Shown here: piece by piece, positions 25,422 to 32,898 of the stretch
How the letters are laid out: every line of letters begins with the position of its first letter
Numbering within the stretch: the stretch's first letter is position 1
DNA from: JAAGZL01 sp050288625
GTDB taxonomy: Bacteria; Pseudomonadota; Gammaproteobacteria; Chromatiales; Chromatiaceae
Assembly: GCA_050288625.1 (NCBI GenBank)
Contig: JBNKEE010000050.1
Location: 1 to 32,900 of the forward strand
Length of the DNA: 32,900 nucleotides
Reading direction: 5' to 3'
Notes under the pieces: generated by a model
The model's database searches: none
The model's input: the letters and a program-made list of their open reading frames with translations, nothing else
What the model was told of the DNA's origin: nothing
Program-made: the position numbers and the translations under genes

Positions 25422-26534
25422 TTACTCGCAATCCACGTATTCAACCACTTCCAGATCGAAACCGGATAGTCCGTGAATGGCCTTTGGTGCACTCAACACC
25501 CTCATCTTACGCACCCCAAGATCCGATAAGATCTGCGCACCGACGCCGAATGTTCTAAGGTGGCTGGTTGCGCTCTTATTCTCAGCTGGTTTTGCCTGAT
25601 CTTTGACCAGCAGCTCCCCCATACGTTGAATGATCTCTCTGGCGGTATCATGATTCCTTAGCACTACGACCACGCCGGCACCCTCATTCGCAACCTGTCG
25701 CATAGCATTGCGCAAAGGCCAGCTCCTGCCAGGATGATTGGTGGAAAATATATCGCACAGGATATTCTGCATATGCACTCGCACTAAAGTCGGAATATCC
25801 GGACTGATCTCGCCCTTTACCAGGGCCAGATGCACTTCGTTATCGATCACGTCCTGGAACGCGACCAGGCGAAATTCGCCGAATTCGGTTGAGAGGGGAC
25901 ATTCGCGCACACGCTCGATGGTCTTTTCATGCTTGACGCGATAGTGGATCAGGTCGGCGATGGTGCCGATCTTAAGGCCATGTTCCTCAGCGAACTTTTC
26001 CAAGTCCTGACGCCGCGCCATGGTCCCATCTTCGTTAAGGATCTCAACAATAACAGAAGCAGGTTTAAGACCGGCCAAGCGTGCCAGGTCACTTCCGCCT
26101 TCAGTATGTCCTGCGCGCACCAAAACTCCTCCGGGCTGTGCCATCAAAGGGAAGATGTGCCCAGGCTGCACCAGGTCCTGTGGCCTGGCGTCGTCCTTCA
26201 CCGCTGCCAGAATGGTGGTTGCGCGGTCCGCCGCAGATATACCGGTAGTAACCCCCTCTGCTGCTTCAATGGATATAGTGAAATTAGTGGAGTGAGCTGA
26301 TTCGTTTTTATTGACCATCAAGGGCAGGCGCAACTGCTGGCACATCTCCTTGGTGAGTGTAAGACAGATCAGACCGCGCCCATATCTGGCCATGAAGTTG
26401 ACTGCCTCAGGAGTGACCTTCTCGGCAGCCATGATGATATCGCCTTCATTTTCGCGATTCTCATCGTCCATAATGATGACCATTTTGCCCTGGCGCAGGT
26501 CTTCGATGATCTCTTCGGTGGTATTAAGTTTCAT
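25422..26534 (-). CDS. ribBA: 3,4-dihydroxy-2-butanone 4-phosphate synthase with degenerate GTP cyclohydrolase II domain
   Basis: The N-terminal RibB domain (about residues 1-200) converts ribulose 5-phosphate to 3,4-dihydroxybutanone 4-phosphate. Its DDENRENEGDIIMAAE and RAGHTEGGSDLARLAGL motifs are intact. The C-terminal domain (about 205-370) aligns with GTP cyclohydrolase II but lacks the zinc-binding Cys triad: the normal ECLTGD...RCDCG region reads NILCDIFSTNHPGRSWPLR. The RQEGRNIGL motif is also missing. It therefore belongs to the RibBX type seen in many proteobacteria, and should act only as RibB, leaving GTP cyclohydrolase II to a separate RibA. It lies in the rib operon after a 66-bp gap. 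No FMN riboswitch fits in that gap. Confidence 0.95.
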   Translation of the reverse strand: MKLNTTEEIIEDLRQGKMVIIMDDENRENEGDIIMAAEKVTPEAVNFMARYGRGLICLTLTKEMCQQLRLPLMVNKNESAHSTNFTISIEAAEGVTTGISAADRATTILAAVKDDARPQDLVQPGHIFPLMAQPGGVLVRAGHTEGGSDLARLAGLKPASVIVEILNEDGTMARRQDLEKFAEEHGLKIGTIADLIHYRVKHEKTIERVRECPLSTEFGEFRLVAFQDVIDNEVHLALVKGEISPDIPTLVRVHMQNILCDIFSTNHPGRSWPLRNAMRQVANEGAGVVVVLRNHDTAREIIQRMGELLVKDQAKPAENKSATSHLRTFGVGAQILSDLGVRKMRVLSAPKAIHGLSGFDLEVVEYVDCE

Positions 26535-26600
26535 AGATTCAATTACTTCCAGTAAGAATGACGCCCATTCTAACAGAGCGCGTTAAAGCATAAAAATTGG

Positions 26601-27263
26601 CTATTTCATAAACCCGCTACGGGCCAGCAGTTCTTGGGTAACCCCGGATGCATGCGTAGTATCTGCGGCCAGATCTCCCAACAGCAGGCGTTCTAAATAG
26701 CGGGCGATCTGGTCCACCTCAAGATTCACCCTGAAGCCGGTACGATAGCTATCAATGGTGGTCTCTTTGATAGTATGAGGCACGATATTGAGTTCAAACT
26801 GACTGCCCCGGACCGCATTTACGGTCAGGCTGACGCCGTCCACACAGATGGAGCCTTTGTGGGCGATATAACGGGATAGCTCCTTGGGCGCATCTATTCG
26901 AAATCGTACTGAACGCGCATCTTCCTGTCGCTCCAGGATACGCCCCACCCCGTCCACATGTCCGCTCACCAAATGCCCCCCCAGGCGGGTGTTCAGGGTG
27001 AGAGCCTTTTCCAGGTTCACCGGGTCTCCCGGCTTCAGATCACCCAAGGTGGTGTAATCCAAGGTCTCGCGGGATACATCTGCGATATAGCCATCCCCCG
27101 GCAGTTCGATCACAGTGAGACAGACCCCGTTGGTGGCGATGCTATCTCCTATGGCTACATCCTGCATATCCAGATCCCCACTACGAATACGAAGGGCCAT
27201 ATCACCACCTCTAGGCTCTATGGCCACCATGGTTCCGATCGCCTGGATAATACCGGTAAACAT
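26601..27263 (-). CDS. ribE: Riboflavin synthase (alpha chain)
   Basis: This enzyme dismutates two 6,7-dimethyl-8-ribityllumazine molecules to riboflavin. The 220-residue protein has two lumazine-binding repeats. The first starts MFTGIIQAIG, with GDSIATNGVCLTV. The second starts near residue 95, with HLVSGHVDGVG and GSICVDGVSLTVN. Its ATG directly follows the ribD stop (TAGATG). The symbol ribE follows usual gammaproteobacterial usage (ribC in E. coli K-12). Confidence 0.97.
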   Translation of the reverse strand: MFTGIIQAIGTMVAIEPRGGDMALRIRSGDLDMQDVAIGDSIATNGVCLTVIELPGDGYIADVSRETLDYTTLGDLKPGDPVNLEKALTLNTRLGGHLVSGHVDGVGRILERQEDARSVRFRIDAPKELSRYIAHKGSICVDGVSLTVNAVRGSQFELNIVPHTIKETTIDSYRTGFRVNLEVDQIARYLERLLLGDLAADTTHASGVTQELLARSGFMK

Positions 27264-28367
27264 CTACTCTTTGCCTCCCTGCGGCCTGGCAGTGATGCGT
27301 ATATCCTTTCCAATCTTGCGTACGTCGACAATATTCAGATCCAACCTATCTTGCATACGTTCCAGTCCAGGTAGTTCCAGCAGCCCCCTGGCCCCGGCCC
27401 CCATCAGATGTGGCGCTATATATACCACCAGTTCATCTACCAGACTCGCTGTCATAAATGCTCCGGCAAGCACCGCGCCACTCTCGACCAGTACCTCATT
27501 CACCTCCCGCTCAGCCAGCAGTTGCAGTACGGCATTTAAATCCACCCTCTCCGCGCATCTTTCCATGCGTACTACCTCTACCCCGTCCTGTTCCAATCTG
27601 GCCTGTTTATCCATATCCGCATCTGGGCAACACACAACTATGATCTCACCCGGTAGCAGCATCTTCGCCTTGAGTGGCATGCGCAGGGAAGAATCCAATA
27701 CCACCCGCAAGGGCTGTCGTACCTCAATTGCATCATCCAGCCGTACGTTCATGGATGGATCGTCCGCCAACACTGTATCCACACCGGTGATAATGGCGGA
27801 ACTCCTGGCACGCAAACGATGCACGTCCTGGCGCGCCTCCGGTCCGGTAATCCACTTGCTCTCACCGCTGGCCATGGCGGTGCGCCCATCCAGACTCATG
27901 GCAAGCTTGCAGCGCACAAAGGGCAGGCCTTCCAGTTGCCGCTTAATAAAACCTGGATTCAACGCCCTGGCATCCGCCTCCATCAAGCCGATCTCAACAT
28001 TGATACCAGCCAGCTCCAGCAGTCGTTTGCCCTCACCCGCCACCTTTGGATTGGGGTCTTGCATGGCGGCTACCACCCGACTAATACCCGCCTCAATCAA
28101 GGCATCGCAGCAAGGCGGGGTACGACCATGATGACAGCAGGGCTCCAGGGTAACGTATGCTGTTGCACCCCTAGCCTTTGCCCCGGCCATGGCCAGTGCA
28201 TTGCGCTCAGCATGCGGTTCACCCGCACGCATATGAAACCCCTCACCCACAATGATGCCATCCTTGACCAGCACACAGCCAACCCGCGGGTTAGGGTCTG
28301 TGGTATAGAACCCGCGTCTGGCCAGACGAATGGCCCGAGCCATGAACTGATGGTCTTCTTGGTTCAC
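27264..28367 (-). CDS. ribD: Bifunctional pyrimidine deaminase / reductase
   Basis: RibD carries out the deamination and side-chain reduction steps of riboflavin synthesis. The 367-residue protein has an N-terminal cytidine-deaminase-like domain with zinc ligands in PHAERNAL (His52, Glu54) and PCCHHGRTPPC (Cys77, Cys86), and a C-terminal NADPH reductase domain from about residue 145 (CKLAMSLDGRTA, SKWITG, VLVESGAVLAG). The GTG start overlaps the nrdR stop (GTGA), showing translational coupling. The length equals that of E. coli RibD (367). Confidence 0.98.
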   Translation of the reverse strand: MNQEDHQFMARAIRLARRGFYTTDPNPRVGCVLVKDGIIVGEGFHMRAGEPHAERNALAMAGAKARGATAYVTLEPCCHHGRTPPCCDALIEAGISRVVAAMQDPNPKVAGEGKRLLELAGINVEIGLMEADARALNPGFIKRQLEGLPFVRCKLAMSLDGRTAMASGESKWITGPEARQDVHRLRARSSAIITGVDTVLADDPSMNVRLDDAIEVRQPLRVVLDSSLRMPLKAKMLLPGEIIVVCCPDADMDKQARLEQDGVEVVRMERCAERVDLNAVLQLLAEREVNEVLVESGAVLAGAFMTASLVDELVVYIAPHLMGAGARGLLELPGLERMQDRLDLNIVDVRKIGKDIRITARPQGGKE

Positions 28368-28873
28368 TCTTTGCCCTCATCATCCAGAAGGTCTAGTTGG
28401 TCACGCCTAGTCTCGGGTGGGGGTTCGCTCTCCAGGCGTTCTATCTCTTCACGGAACTCGTTTACGTCCTCGAAACTGCGATAGACCGAAGCAAAGCGCA
28501 CGTAGGCCACTTGATCCAACATACGCAGTTCATCCATTACCCATTCGCCGATCTGGCGAGACGGCAGCTCCTTCTCTCCACTAGCCAGGAGTCGACGCCG
28601 AATATGACCCAACGCATCCTCTATCCGTTCGGCGCTGACCGGGCGCTTCTCCAGGGCACGATTCATACCAGCAGCCAGTTTGCGACCATCAAACGGTTCA
28701 CGGCTACCGTCCTGCTTGATCAGTCTAGGCAGATTCAGTTCTGCGCTTTCGTAAGTGGTTACCCTTTCTCTACAAACGGTGCACTCACGGCGGCGGCGCA
28801 CCTGATCCCCGTCACCGAACAGACGCGAGTCGATTACCTTGGTATCTTGGGCACCGCAAAATGGGCAACGCAT
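28364..28873 (-). CDS. nrdR: Transcriptional repressor NrdR
   Basis: NrdR is an ATP/dATP-sensing repressor of ribonucleotide reductase genes. The N-terminal zinc ribbon has Cys3, Cys6, Cys31 and Cys34 (RCPFCGAQ and RRRECTVCRERV), followed by an ATP-cone domain with RLIKQDGSREPFDG. The protein has 169 residues. An acidic tail (DLLDDEGKE) ends it, longer than in E. coli (149). nrdR-ribD is a conserved pair. The gene lies 45 bp after glyA. No ribonucleotide reductase gene is in the window, so its targets are elsewhere. Confidence 0.98.
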   Translation of the reverse strand: MRCPFCGAQDTKVIDSRLFGDGDQVRRRRECTVCRERVTTYESAELNLPRLIKQDGSREPFDGRKLAAGMNRALEKRPVSAERIEDALGHIRRRLLASGEKELPSRQIGEWVMDELRMLDQVAYVRFASVYRSFEDVNEFREEIERLESEPPPETRRDQLDLLDDEGKE

Positions 28874-28918
28874 AGTGTGAACAGGCCCTAGACCTAGCTG
28901 CTTGGGCCTATCGCCCTC

Positions 28919-30172
28919 CTATCTATATACTGGATATCTGTCACAGATCGCCAGTGACTTCTGCTTGACCTGTTCGATCATTTCCTGATCACCACGACTA
29001 TCGATCACATCGCACATCCAACCCGCTAGATCCGCGGCGTCAGCCTCGGTGAAGCCGCGGGTGGTAATGGCCGGGGTACCGACCCGGATACCGCTGGTGA
29101 CAAAGGGCGACTGGGGATCATTCGGCACCGCGTTCTTGTTCACTGTGATATTGGCGGCACCAAGCCATGCGTCCACATCCTTGCCAGTAAGACCTGCCTC
29201 TATAAAGCTGACCAGGAACAGGTGGTCATCGGTACCCTTGGAGACCACATCGTATCCGCGCTCCATAAACACCTTGGCCATGGCCCGGGCGTTTACCAAT
29301 ACCTGCTGCTGATACTCCTTGAACTCAGGCTCCATCGCCTCTTTAAAGGCCACCGCCTTGGCGGCGATCACATGCATCAACGGTCCTCCCTGGGTACCAG
29401 GGAATACCAGGGAGTTCAGCTTTTTGTGGATCTCCTCATTCTCCTTGGCCAGGATCAGGCCGCCACGGGGGCCGCGTAGGGTCTTGTGGGTAGTTGTGGT
29501 AGTCACATCGGCGATGTTTACCGGACTAGGATAGAGACCGGCCGCGATCAGACCAGCCACATGGGCCATATCCACAAACAGGTAAGCGCCCACCTCATCG
29601 GAGATCTTACGGAAGCGTTCCCAATCCACCACACGCGAGTAGGCGGAGAATCCAGCCACAATCATCTTCGGTTTGTGTTCCCGCGCCAGATGCTCCACCT
29701 CATCGTAGTCGATCTCGCCGGTCTCCGGGTTCAGACCGTACTGCACGGCGTTATATATCTTGCCGGAGAAGTTGGGCTTGGCGCCGTGGGTCAGATGACC
29801 GCCGTGGGCCAGACTCATACCCAGGACGGTATCACCAGGTTCGCACAAGGCCATATAGACCGCAGCATTGGCCTGGGAACCGGAATGGGGCTGTACATTG
29901 GCGTAGGCCGCGCCAAACAGCTCCTTGGCCCGATCGATGGCAAGCTGTTCCGCCACATCCACATTCTCGCAACCACCATAATAACGTTTGCTGGGATAGC
30001 CTTCAGCGTATTTATTAGTCAGGACAGAGCCCTGGGCCTGCATCACCCGGGGGCTAGTGTAGTTTTCAGAGGCAATCAGTTCGATGTGCTCTTCCTGTCT
30101 CTTCTCTTCGGCCTGGATGGCGGCCCAAATCTCGTCGTCGTAACCACCGATCTGCATCTCTTTGCTGAACAT
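28919..30172 (-). CDS. glyA: Serine hydroxymethyltransferase
   Basis: GlyA converts serine and tetrahydrofolate to glycine and 5,10-methylene-tetrahydrofolate using PLP. The ATG at 30172 was chosen over a TTG at 30187, because a GGAGAAGGG SD sits right before it and the result is 417 residues, identical in length to E. coli GlyA. With this start the PLP-binding lysine falls at Lys229 in TTTTHKTLRGPRGG, the E. coli position. Other family motifs include IELIASENYTSP, SGSQANAAVY and VDMAHVAGLIA. It is the first gene of the long leftward operon and its product uses folate, whose synthesis is partly encoded at the left end of the window. Confidence 0.98.
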   Translation of the reverse strand: MFSKEMQIGGYDDEIWAAIQAEEKRQEEHIELIASENYTSPRVMQAQGSVLTNKYAEGYPSKRYYGGCENVDVAEQLAIDRAKELFGAAYANVQPHSGSQANAAVYMALCEPGDTVLGMSLAHGGHLTHGAKPNFSGKIYNAVQYGLNPETGEIDYDEVEHLAREHKPKMIVAGFSAYSRVVDWERFRKISDEVGAYLFVDMAHVAGLIAAGLYPSPVNIADVTTTTTHKTLRGPRGGLILAKENEEIHKKLNSLVFPGTQGGPLMHVIAAKAVAFKEAMEPEFKEYQQQVLVNARAMAKVFMERGYDVVSKGTDDHLFLVSFIEAGLTGKDVDAWLGAANITVNKNAVPNDPQSPFVTSGIRVGTPAITTRGFTEADAADLAGWMCDVIDSRGDQEMIEQVKQKSLAICDRYPVYR

Positions 30173-30297
30173 AAAACCCTTCTCCAACAGGAAAAATGAT
30201 GTATTTTAGCAGTCTGACGCCCACTCGTCTGCAACTGACTTGCAGGGTATTTGAGATTGAGACACTATAAGCGCTAAACAAATGGAGGATCGTCGAA

Positions 30298-30759
30298 ATG
30301 GATATTCGCGTCATATGTTGTATTGTGTCGTTGCTGTTCGTAACTACACCTGCGCTACCCACCGATATCAAGAAATGGGTGGACCATGATGGACAAACCC
30401 ACTTTGGTGACTACGCCCCCCATGGCGCTGACGCTATTCAGGTTACCCCCGAGATCATAACTACCGCTCCATCACAAAATAATTCACTCAAAAAGGTCAT
30501 GCGTCCTGGAGAACTACGCATGATAAAAAGTTATGAAAAGAGAGAAAAACGCCTAATCAAGGCAAAAAGAAAGGGGCTGAAACAGGCCATGATCAATAAA
30601 AAGAGCGCAGCCAGCGCAAAAAAGAAGTGTGAATACCATCAAGATAAAAGAGACTATCTAAAACGGAAACTCAGAAATGGGTGCAAGCCATCAGAGAAGA
30701 TCAGGATTGAGGAAAGGATAGCAAAACACGATCGACAGATTGAGGAGTACTGTAACTGA
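30298..30759 (+). CDS. Exported DUF4124 protein, lysine-rich
   Basis: The 153-residue protein has an N-terminal signal segment (about residues 1-22), followed directly by a DUF4124 domain with KWVDHDGQTHFGDYAP. This pattern (aromatic/Asp-Gly turn plus FGD) is common in small envelope proteins of proteobacteria. The rest is a strongly basic helical stretch (about 65-150), rich in Lys and Arg with few hydrophobic residues, and contains three Cys near the end. The ATG is preceded by a good GGAGG SD 9 nt upstream. Function is unknown. It lies divergently from glyA and 108 bp before the next rightward gene. Confidence 0.8.
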   Translation: MDIRVICCIVSLLFVTTPALPTDIKKWVDHDGQTHFGDYAPHGADAIQVTPEIITTAPSQNNSLKKVMRPGELRMIKSYEKREKRLIKAKRKGLKQAMINKKSAASAKKKCEYHQDKRDYLKRKLRNGCKPSEKIRIEERIAKHDRQIEEYCN

Positions 30760-30867
30760 ATATGCACTAATATAAATATTCAGAGCAGGCCAAATCAATA
30801 GCGGTCTAACTTACCCTCACCAATGGCAGCGAAAGCGAGGTAGTGCATAAAACACCATAATAAGACA

Positions 30868-32127
30868 TTGATCTTCAGACCACTTCTGCTGGCACTGTGC
30901 CTATTGCTGGGTACCTTAATATCCAGTTGGGCACAGCCAGAAGCGCCCGTCAGGCCGACACCAAAAATATTATTTCCTGCCGCCGGACTTGGCGCGAGAG
31001 AGATCGCCGTCATCATAAACAGCGCCGACCCAAATAGTGTAGATATTGGCTCCTATTACCAGGAAAAACGAGGAATTCCCGCAGAAAATATAATCACAGT
31101 CTCTTTTCCAACTAAAAAATCGGTAATGCCGGTCAAAACATTCAATAGGATCAAAACCCAGGTAAACGCCCTAACACCAAACCATATTCAGGCATATGCA
31201 CTGACTTGGACCCAACCCTACCGGGTCGGATGCATGTCTATCACCTCTGCCTTTGCGCTAGGGTTTGATCCTACATACTGCGCTAAGGGATGCAAACTTA
31301 CCAAGCCAAACCCCTACTATAACTCTCACAGTAGCCAGCCCTTTCAAGATTTTGCCATCCGTCCAACCATGAGTCTGGCCGGCGAGAATATCGATGAAGT
31401 CAAGGCGTTAATTGATAGGGGGGTTGCTTCGGATGGGACTGCACCCCCAGGCACTGGCTATCTGGTCGAAACCAATGATAAAGCACGTAATGTACGATCC
31501 GCATATTACGTAGCAACCATATCGCACCTTAGACAGCGCATTAATCTTGAGCATATCCACGCCCAATCCATTACAAACAGACACGATGTCCTTTTTTATT
31601 TCACCGGGCTGAAACAGGTACCAAACCTTAAGACCAATCAGTTTCTACCAGGCGCGATCGCTGATCACCTGACCTCTGCTGGGGGGGTGTTGACCGGACA
31701 GAACTCTCAGATGAGCAGCCTTCGCTGGTTGGAAGCTGGTGCCACCGGAAGCTACGGCAGCGTCGTTGAACCGTGCAACTTCCTACAAAAATTCCCCCAC
31801 CCCACCATAGTCATTGATCGATACACACAGGGGGACAGCCTAATTGAAGCATATTGGAAAAGTGTATCTATGCCTGGACAAGGGATCTTCATCGGAGAAC
31901 CTCTGGCCAACCCGTTTAAAGGACACCAAGTGGAATACAAAGAAAACTCAATTATCGTCTGGACCCGGTCAATAGGAAAAGAGTATGTGGTCCAGTGTGC
32001 CGAGTCCCCGGTTGTCCCGATCCGCTCCATTCTGCTACCGGCGCACCACCGCGTACAAAATGGCATTCTGGAGCTCCGTTTCCATAATCCAGGCCTACCT
32101 TACTGCAAGTTGATACCGAAACCGTAG
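30868..32127 (+). CDS. TIGR03790 family exported protein
   Basis: The 419-residue protein starts with a signal peptide (RPLLLALCLLLGTLISSWA) and shows the TIGR03790 pattern: EIAVIINSADPNSVDIGSYYQEKRGIPAENII near the N-terminus, the ALTWTQPYRVGCMSITSAFALG stretch, and a late region with SYGSVVEPCNFLQKFP and SLIEAYWKSVSMPGQGIFIGEPLANPF. The molecular function is not known. The family is known to occur in genomes that carry exosortase-type protein sorting. The start is TTG, with no upstream in-frame ATG and a weak SD, so it is not certain. A terminator-like hairpin follows about 114 bp after the stop. Confidence 0.85.
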   Translation: MIFRPLLLALCLLLGTLISSWAQPEAPVRPTPKILFPAAGLGAREIAVIINSADPNSVDIGSYYQEKRGIPAENIITVSFPTKKSVMPVKTFNRIKTQVNALTPNHIQAYALTWTQPYRVGCMSITSAFALGFDPTYCAKGCKLTKPNPYYNSHSSQPFQDFAIRPTMSLAGENIDEVKALIDRGVASDGTAPPGTGYLVETNDKARNVRSAYYVATISHLRQRINLEHIHAQSITNRHDVLFYFTGLKQVPNLKTNQFLPGAIADHLTSAGGVLTGQNSQMSSLRWLEAGATGSYGSVVEPCNFLQKFPHPTIVIDRYTQGDSLIEAYWKSVSMPGQGIFIGEPLANPFKGHQVEYKENSIIVWTRSIGKEYVVQCAESPVVPIRSILLPAHHRVQNGILELRFHNPGLPYCKLIPKP

Positions 32128-32198
32128 TTGACAATCAACCACAGAAGGGATGTCGATTACGATGTCCAAACATACAATTTAGCTATACATCGAATTGA

Positions 32199-32295
32199 CT
32201 GTTTGATGTCGAAGATTCGAATTATTGTCCATAAAATACAAAAGCCCGAATCAAAAATCCGGGCTTTGTTAAAAATTGGTGGGACATGAAGGATT
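32199..32295. repeat. Diverged direct repeat copy 1 (terminator plus tRNA-Lys 3' end)
   Basis: This 97-bp stretch resembles 32406-32502, and both begin with CTGTTTGATGTCGAAG. It holds a terminator-like hairpin and then, on the minus strand, a tRNA 3' end: CCA, the acceptor 3' strand ATGTCCC (ATGGCCC in the real gene) and the T-stem half CCTTC. The tRNA sequence stops inside the T loop at 32295, where the GC-rich segment begins. It is a remnant, not a functional tRNA. Confidence 0.8.
32241..32267. terminator. Bidirectional rho-independent terminator-like hairpin
   Basis: AAAGCCCG and CGGGCTTT form a perfect 8-bp stem with an 11-nt loop. A-runs and T-runs flank it on both sides. On the plus strand it could end the transcript of the TIGR03790 gene. 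On the minus strand it resembles the tRNA terminator at 32449-32471, of which it is a diverged copy. Confidence 0.7.
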
Positions 32296-32396
32296 ATTCG
32301 GGCCCACGGCCCTCATCCCTTCGGGGCAGCCGCAAGCGGCGTTCTGCGGGCCGTGATCGCTTTGCTCCCACGTTCAGTCTCGCTGCGCTCGACTGT
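32296..32396. other. 101-bp GC-rich palindromic segment interrupting a tRNA-Lys remnant
   Basis: This segment lies between the T-loop halves GAAGGATT (ending 32295) and CGAACCT (starting 32397), which join to give the T-arm sequence of the intact tRNA-Lys gene. It contains a perfect 8-bp inverted repeat, CACGGCCC at 32305-32312 and GGGCCGTG at 32348-32355. This encloses a GCCGC-AA-GCGGC hairpin at 32329-32340 and a CCC-TTC-GGG-type small hairpin. A further CAGTC/GACTG pair lies at 32375-32379 and 32391-32395. No ORF is evident. The rest of the 356-bp gene-free stretch 32128-32483 holds only the two repeats with their terminators and about 70 bp of unremarkable sequence. Confidence 0.65.
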
Positions 32397-32405
32397 CGAA
32401 CCTAC

Positions 32406-32502
32406 CTGTTTGATGTCGAAGGTTCAAATTGTGGACTCATAAACACAAAACCCAGATCATAGATCCGGGCTTCGATATAGAATTGGTGGGCCATGAAGGA
32501 TT
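32406..32502. repeat. Direct repeat copy 2 (terminator plus 3' end of intact tRNA-Lys)
   Basis: This is the partner of 32199-32295 at an offset of 207 bp. It holds the tRNA operon terminator and the 3' end of the functional tRNA-Lys gene. Similarity continues across the terminator and its A/T flanks, so the repeat is larger than the tRNA alone. Confidence 0.8.
32449..32471 (-). terminator. Rho-independent terminator of the tRNA operon
   Basis: On the minus strand a 10-bp stem (AGCCCGGATC with GATCTGGGTT, two G-T pairs) encloses a TAT loop and is followed by TTTTGTGTTT. It starts 13 bp after the tRNA-Lys CCA end, the usual place. Confidence 0.8.
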
Positions 32503-32559
32503 CGAACCTTCGACCAATGGATTAAGAGTCCACTGCTCTACCAGCTGAGCTAATGGCCC
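32484..32559 (-). tRNA. tRNA-Lys (anticodon CTT)
   Basis: A 76-nt cloverleaf with encoded CCA. The acceptor stem GGGCCAT/ATGGCCC is perfectly paired, the D arm is AGCTCAGCTGGTAGAGC, the anticodon loop is CTCTTAA with CTT in the centre (reads AAG), and the T arm contains GGTTCGAATCC. It is the last tRNA of the leftward cluster. Confidence 0.97.
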
Positions 32560-32564
32560 GTTAT

Positions 32565-32641
32565 TGGGGTGGATGATGGGACTCGAACCCACGACGACTG
32601 GAATCACAATCCAGGGCTCTACCAACTGAGCTACACCCACC
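32565..32641 (-). tRNA. tRNA-His (anticodon GTG)
   Basis: A 77-nt gene with encoded CCA and the extra G at position -1 that is specific to tRNA-His (opposite discriminator C). The anticodon loop TTGTGAT gives GTG, and the T arm has GGGTTCGAGTCCC. The sequence is close to E. coli tRNA-His. Confidence 0.97.
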
Positions 32642-32727
32642 ATTAACTGGTGCTACCACATCTTCCCTGGGCCTGCTATTAACGACTTAAATTCCTAAGG
32701 TATTGAGTCATCAAAACGGGCCGATAT

Positions 32728-32804
32728 TGGCACGCCCGGCAGGATTCGAACCTGCTACCCTCGGCTTAGAAGGCCGATGCTCTATCCAGATGAGCTACGG
32801 GCGC
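32728..32804 (-). tRNA. tRNA-Arg (anticodon TCT)
   Basis: A 77-nt cloverleaf with encoded CCA. The anticodon stem TCGGC/GCCGA encloses CTTCTAA, giving TCT (reads AGA). The D arm is AGCTCATCTGGATAGAGC and the T arm GCAGGTTCGAATCCTGC. Confidence 0.97.
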
Positions 32805-32821
32805 ATGGTCGATCAAAAAAC

Positions 32822-32898
32822 TGGTCGGGGTAGAGAGATTCGAACTCCCGACATCCTGCTCCCAAAGCAGGCGCGCTACCAGACTGCGCTATACCCCG
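32822..32898 (-). tRNA. tRNA-Pro (anticodon TGG)
   Basis: A 77-nt cloverleaf with encoded CCA, starting with C (CGGGGTA acceptor pairing with TACCCCG). The anticodon stem CCTGC/GCAGG encloses TTTGGGA, giving TGG. It is the first tRNA visible of the cluster, whose promoter lies outside the window or in the last two bases' upstream region. Confidence 0.96.

Noticed and set aside
26535..26600. Possible FMN riboswitch before ribBA
   Set aside because: The interval is only 66 bp and lacks the conserved RFN elements. ribBA is internal to the operon.
27115..28131. Long (338-codon) open frame on the plus strand
   Set aside because: It lies fully antisense to ribD and ribE, which have intact motifs. 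The translation is Ser/Arg-rich and low in structure, typical of a shadow frame.
30240..30271. TTGCAG and TATAAG in the glyA/DUF4124 interval, as a promoter
   Set aside because: The spacer is 20 bp, too long for a convincing sigma-70 promoter, so it is not listed as a feature.
32128..32198. TTGACA directly after the TIGR03790 stop, as a possible promoter
   Set aside because: No -10 hexamer at a workable distance and no gene downstream on that strand.
32437..32643. 68-codon open frame on the minus strand
   Set aside because: It is read through tRNA-His, tRNA-Lys and the terminator, and the peptide (QLVEQW repeats) is just translated tRNA sequence.
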